Positions 60,101-64,000 of a DNA stretch of 64,000 nucleotides are shown in pieces. Source of the DNA: Lepas anatifera. Its lineage: Eukaryota; Arthropoda; Thecostraca; Lepadidae. The position numbers were made by a program, and so were the translations under genes. The notes below the pieces were generated by a model. That model saw only the letters and a program-made list of their open reading frames with translations, did not search any database and was not told the DNA's origin. The stretch's first letter is position 1, and every line of letters begins with the position of its first letter. The stretch is from the NCBI GenBank assembly GCA_034440635.1, contig JAOTON010000767.1:1612001-1676000 (forward strand). The letters run 5' to 3'.

Positions 60101-60287
60101 ACTATGCCCACTTTGGGACCGATATAACTCATCCTGGGTATGATTAATCTCTAACTCTGAGCACAAATTCCATTTTTGTGACTGGGCGTTCCATGATCAT
60201 AGGTCACAGTCAGAGACAAGTCAGAGAACAGAGACTTATCAGAGAAAAGTCCGACAACTGCCCAGTCACTCAGGGGTCGAAAAACCT
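57171..60287. other. No gene recognised; one dispersed-repeat copy inside
   Basis: AT-leaning DNA with short open frames. It contains the second copy of the dispersed repeat at 58205-58345. Confidence 0.45.
58180..58345 (+). repeat. Dispersed repeat, copy 2, with GC palindrome at its start
   Basis: Matches 51640-51800 from tttcctgatctcagtcaaaa onward. Just upstream at 58180-58203 is a palindrome of GGGGGCCA and TGGCCCCC type. Confidence 0.65.
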
Positions 60288-60595
60288 TCCATTTTTCCAT
60301 TCTAAATGGTGACTGCCTAAGGTGGGCAGGGTGACAAACATTGGCCGGCATGTTCCTTCCAGACAAACACAAGAATAAATCGCCGAAATTGGCACCTGTT
60401 AGTTGAGCTCGCAATGTTTTTCAACAACCAGGATGGTCAATTCCATTTTTCCATTCTAATTGGTGACTGCCTAAGGTGGGCAGGGTGACAAACATTAGCC
60501 GGCATGTTCCTTCCAGACAAACTCAAGAATAAATCGCCGAAATTGGTACCTGTTAGTTGAGCTCGCAATGTTTTTAGACAACCAGGATGGTCAAT
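60288..60595 (+). repeat. Tandem duplication, 2 x 154 bp
   Basis: The unit at 60288-60441 is repeated at 60442-60595 with only a handful of changes. Both start tccatttttccattct and end ggatggtcaat. The few differences imply a recent duplication. Confidence 0.92.
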
Positions 60596-60599
60596 GAGT

Positions 60600-61290
60600 G
60601 TCCATTGGTCTCCGCCTAACGCAAAACACATTTTGCAGCCTGATCTGGTGCCACTTATAAGGTTTGACATTTTCAATGGTGACACACGGGACACTTTTTT
60701 TGGCCCCTGCAGTCACTGAAAACAAACGTGGTTGGAAATTATGTATAACTTATTACGGAACCTGTCAACGTGGCTTACTCGACAGAAAGGCATCAACACT
60801 GCATGTGGTACTTTTTGGAAAACGCAGGTGCCTGGTCTGGTCCCGGCCAGGTTTACCTGGTCCCAGCCTGGTCCCAACAGTGAAAGGAACAGGCGCGGTC
60901 AGGGTCCCGCAGACCTTTTCTCTTTTTCTTGAAATTGTGATATTTTGTGCATTAAAATCATCCGTATCATCGAATCGAAGTATACTATAAATTGAGCAAG
61001 AAGTTAACCCAAAAATGTAGATTCCGTTTTTGCTGGAAATCTTATTCACGCTCATCTGAATAATTGCCCTAAAAACGTGGATATCTTATCTGAGGAAAGC
61101 TTTGAATTTTTAATCCCCTGACACTAAAAAAGATAAGACATAAAGGTTTTTCAAAATATAAGTAACATTAGCGCCTCTCTTACTATCCATTGGTAAAGAT
61201 ACAATTAACAAACACGCCGGAAATGTCAGAGCGTTGTATATGCTCAGGATCCGTTTGATCGAGTCACAGATGCCAATGATAAATAATAAT
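60600..61290. other. No gene recognised
   Basis: Short open frames only. A small internal repeat of cctggtcccagcc-like words occurs at 60830-60875. Confidence 0.4.
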
Positions 61291-61291
61291 T

Positions 61292-61510
61292 CTTGAGGTT
61301 TAACAACACGCTGTCTGCGAGGGTTTTACGGCGCTGCTCACCGTGTTGTGAGGAGTTTGGGGGATCAGACCGACTTGATTATGATGATTATTGGCTTATT
61401 GGGCTTGACCGACTTATTCAGAGCCTTCGTCAGGACTTGAACCCGAGATTGGTGGCTTAGGAAACTTTGGATACAATCCACTAAGCCACCATCTCCCGAA
61501 TCACAGGGAC
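61292..61510 (-). repeat. tRNA-derived SINE, second copy
   Basis: On the minus strand the A-box TGGCTTAGTGG is at 61478-61488 and the B-box GGTTCAAGTCC at 61433-61443. Its body shares gtttaac, tacggcg and tttgggggatcag with the SINE at 52866-53040. A short insertion with attggcttattgggc-like sequence precedes the B-box-proximal part. The heads differ, so the two copies may belong to different tRNA-headed subfamilies with a common body. Confidence 0.7.
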
Positions 61511-61519
61511 CCACAAGGA

Positions 61520-62380
61520 AACACTGTTTCAATGTGACTTATGTATATAAAAAGTAGATTATATTCAAGCACCTTATCTTTTTACACGTATTGAATACAC
61601 ATTCCCATTGTCCACGGCTTCAGTTTGGAAGGCTCTTCTGACGAGAAATCTGAACGTGTATATTATTCAGAGCTACATTCAAGCAAATGATCCAACTGAC
61701 CAGATTCGCTCTTCCGCACTGCATTGCTTTAACGGGATGATGTCGACATATATCTGCCTTTTCTTGAATCTACGGTATTTTTCTCAGAAAAGCAGCGCAT
61801 CATCTGCTCATAGAGGCTGTTCCAAAGCAATCTAATGAATTTATCGAGGTGACGCTCCCTCTATAGTCAAATGGCACCCCCTGACTAAGCTGCTCCCTCC
61901 TAACGGAAACACTGGGTCCGCCTATGTTGAGACTGATCCCTCGCATTCACGAATCTCCACTGGTTATTTGGAGGTGGGAAGGGACGATGGGCTTAACATT
62001 ATTAAAAAAAACATGTCGGGGGAAAAATCAGGGATATAAGGCAAATGCCTTTGTTTGCCTCCTCCTCCTTGATGTAGCCTCCATCTCATCAGATGGAGGA
62101 CATGGGAGCAATCCCGTAAATTGGTCTCTTTGTTGTTTTGTTTTCGTTACTTAATGACTTTTTCTTAGGCGTTCCGTGCATAGCACCTTTGCCCGCCTCT
62201 AAAGAAGTGTGTGGGAGAATTTAAAGTCTATGGGCGAGGGTGAGTAACGTTAACTTCTCAAGGCAATGGGGAATGATACTTTTAGTTATGGGCAGAGGTC
62301 AGAAAAAAATAAGTTGGTTCCCCAACGCAGACCAGTTGATACCCCGAGACATAGGCAGAGGTAAAGGGGAGGGGACAAGG
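61520..62380. other. No gene recognised
   Basis: Mixed sequence without a domain-bearing open frame or RNA gene. Confidence 0.4.
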
Positions 62381-62385
62381 GGCTT

Positions 62386-62560
62386 CCTCCTAAGGTTCGG
62401 ACTGGGGGCGCAGTGCCCCCTCCCCCTGCCAACTTTGAGCTGATTCCGGACCTTTTCCGTTAACAAATCAAGTGATAGGCCGACTCATATTTGACCCCAC
62501 CAGCGGTGACAACGTATGCCCCCCCAAACTTGGAAAAAGTTTCTGCGGCTATGCCCCGAA
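62386..62560 (+). repeat. Dispersed repeat, unoccupied form of the hAT target
   Basis: Matches 10176-10288 on the left and 14427-14520 on the right, running continuously through GATAGGCCG at 62474-62482 where the other locus carries a 4.1-kb insertion. It thus shows the pre-insertion state with one copy of the duplicated bases. Confidence 0.8.
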
Positions 62561-62723
62561 ATTGGAGGAATGTCTTCTGGATGAAATTATAGCTTGTGGA
62601 GCAGAAGCCTGAACACATAGCCTTTATTATTTATATTCTTGTGATAAAACATGCATTATATATTAGTGGATATTATTCAGATTTAGTTTAGATGGGGCCA
62701 TAAAAAGTATTTTCCAAGTGAAA

Positions 62724-62832
62724 AATAAGAGAGGGAGAGAGAGAGGAAGATAGGGGACAGGAAGATAGAGAGAGAGAGAGAGGAGGGAGAGGGGGATAGG
62801 GGAGAGGGGAAAGAGAGGGGGGGAGAGAGAAA
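62724..62832 (+). repeat. GA-rich microsatellite
   Basis: About 110 bp of GA/GGA repeats with occasional T. The complementary open frame encodes only Ser/Leu/Pro runs. Confidence 0.9.
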
Positions 62833-62929
62833 CGATCTTTCATTACCGTTCTTAACCTGGCTAACTGGTCGCCCGGAAGTAACTCTTATCCGGGAAATCC
62901 GGTCGAGACCCGCTGTATTCCAGTCTTCT

Positions 62930-63320
62930 GGACCGGCGCGGGTGGGTTTCGCCAGCTTGTAAGGCGGCGCTCGCCGTCCGCCCTGGCGCCCGGCGCCGCT
63001 GGGCTGGTTTGCGGACCGCGCGGAGCTCGGCGCGACGTCGGCGGGCGGCGACGTCGGCGGGGCGGCGGCGGCGGGGGAGGGGGGCGCCAGTCCGTGCGCA
63101 GCTCCAGAGGCGGGCGGTGCGAGGGGCGGTGCTCGGCGTATTTGCATGAGAAAGCGGCCGCTCCTCCCAGGGTGCGGGCGAATTGGCGAGCGCGGCTCTC
63201 AGTTCAGTGTGCGATCGCACCCGGGCGGGTGCCTTCAGACACACCCTGTCGGCGGGCGAGGTACTCCGAGTGAGGCTGAGACTCGGGTGGTGGGAGAGTC
63301 CGGAGAATCTCAGTGGTGCT
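62930..63320 (+). promoter_or_regulatory. CpG-rich island with promoter-like elements
   Basis: Dense CpG sequence. It contains the octamer ATTTGCAT at 63140-63147, a POU/Oct-type site, and about 54 bp further an initiator-like TCAGTT at 63199-63204 followed directly by TCAGTG. TCAGTY is the arthropod initiator consensus. GGTACT at 63260 and GTGAGG at 63270 could serve as splice donors for a non-coding first exon. Strand and role are inferred from these short motifs only. Confidence 0.4.
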
Positions 63321-64000
63321 GACTTAGCTTCAAGAGACTGTGCTCGGAGATTGGTTTTGATCTACCGAAGGGAAGAGGTGGATGTTTTGTATTTGAGTCC
63401 AAACAAGCAAGTGTCTGTCGTGCTATAGGTGGGACGGCGATACTCGCCTTGGAGCCGTTTGAAATTTCTGACCTGCGGAGGAATCTTCTCTTGGATCTGC
63501 CTGCGCGTCGGTAAAACTTCGTCTCCTCAAAGGATACATCGAAACAAAGGTACATGTACCGTCCTCTTGATGAGGTTTTCGAGGCATAAGTGTGTTTTTC
63601 TTTCAGAGGATTGTGTTGCTGTGTATGAAATTTCACTAAAATGCCCACCTTATAACAAATTTGAGAAACTGCATAAACTTGTTCGCGTGAACAAATTTTT
63701 AGCAGAGAAATCAGAATCTCTTTCGGAACAGGTTCTTGTTGTTGTCTCATGGCTGGCCTAGCTGTATTGCGGCATGACACGGCAGGACATTTGTGTACAG
63801 AAACTGGGGGTCATTTTTGATCCTCCTGTTACTCTCCAGCCCTCCGGATTGTTGGCCACGGGCAACATATCCTTTGGAGCCGAAACAACTGCAGGCATAT
63901 TACGCTGTGAAAAAGAGCTATTGCACCTTTGAACTATTGCTGAAAGCCATTACTGCACCTTAACTAGGCCTACTGTGTCCAAATGAAACGCAAGTGCCTA
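63321..64000. other. Downstream of the CpG-rich island, no exon fixed
   Basis: Open frames on both strands (up to 156 residues on the minus strand) lack recognisable domains. If the upstream promoter reads rightward, this would be first intron or 5' UTR. Confidence 0.3.

Overview
The window is nuclear DNA from an animal, most likely a repeat-rich marine invertebrate. No operons, ribosomal RNAs or long host open frames are present. What is readable is a layered landscape of transposons, minisatellites and microsatellites, separated by AT-rich DNA and several CpG-rich islands. CpG is not depleted. A TCAGT-type initiator at one island would fit an arthropod, but the group cannot be fixed from this sequence. 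I could not assign a complete host protein gene. Exons too short to recognise by eye may exist, especially near the CpG-rich islands.

The only clear protein-coding element is a Penelope-like retroelement (PLE) at 27576-30927, bounded by a 13-bp target-site duplication. It carries a reverse transcriptase and a C-terminal GIY-YIG endonuclease in one coding region broken by about three frameshifts. The main copy is preceded by an inverted partial copy of its own 3' end. Both the inverted copy and the main 3' UTR carry an identical 38-nt hammerhead ribozyme motif.

The second theme is a family of roughly 1-kb non-autonomous elements packed with the hexamer AGGTCA/TGACCT. They lie at 1-507, 21040-22057, 35536-36550, 43261-44284 (reverse), 50033-51219 and, degraded, 56427-57170. 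A related but differently ended copy is at 32338-33180. Intact copies are flanked by TTAA and start with CC(C), as piggyBac-type elements do. Each has a palindrome just inside both ends; the palindrome sequence differs between families but matches between the two ends of one element.

The third theme is hAT-type insertions. A 4130-bp element at 10289-14418 has 15-bp terminal inverted repeats and an exact 8-bp duplication. It is built largely of a degenerate ~20-bp phrase, and the unoccupied form of its target repeat is seen at 62463-62510. Short hAT-like MITEs lie at 48266-48457 (exact 8-bp duplication), 55151-55321 and 14900-15096.

Layout: 1-2800 truncated AGGTCA element, a 21-bp and a 40-bp minisatellite; 2800-10200 mostly unannotatable DNA with CpG-rich islands; 10176-14520 the hAT element nested in another repeat; 14.9-20.4 kb MITE, minisatellite, AT-rich DNA and a large CpG-rich island; 21-22 kb AGGTCA element; 22-27.5 kb CpG-rich islands; 27.5-31 kb PLE; 31-32.1 kb AT microsatellites and palindromes; 32.3-36.6 kb two AGGTCA elements around a 21-bp minisatellite; 36.6-43.2 kb featureless; 43.3-44.3 and 50.0-51.2 kb AGGTCA elements; 52.6-53.4 kb TG and CA tracts around a tRNA-derived SINE; 56.4-57.2 kb degraded AGGTCA element; 60.3-62.6 kb tandem duplication, SINE and empty hAT target; 62.7-63.4 kb GA tract and a promoter-like CpG-rich island.
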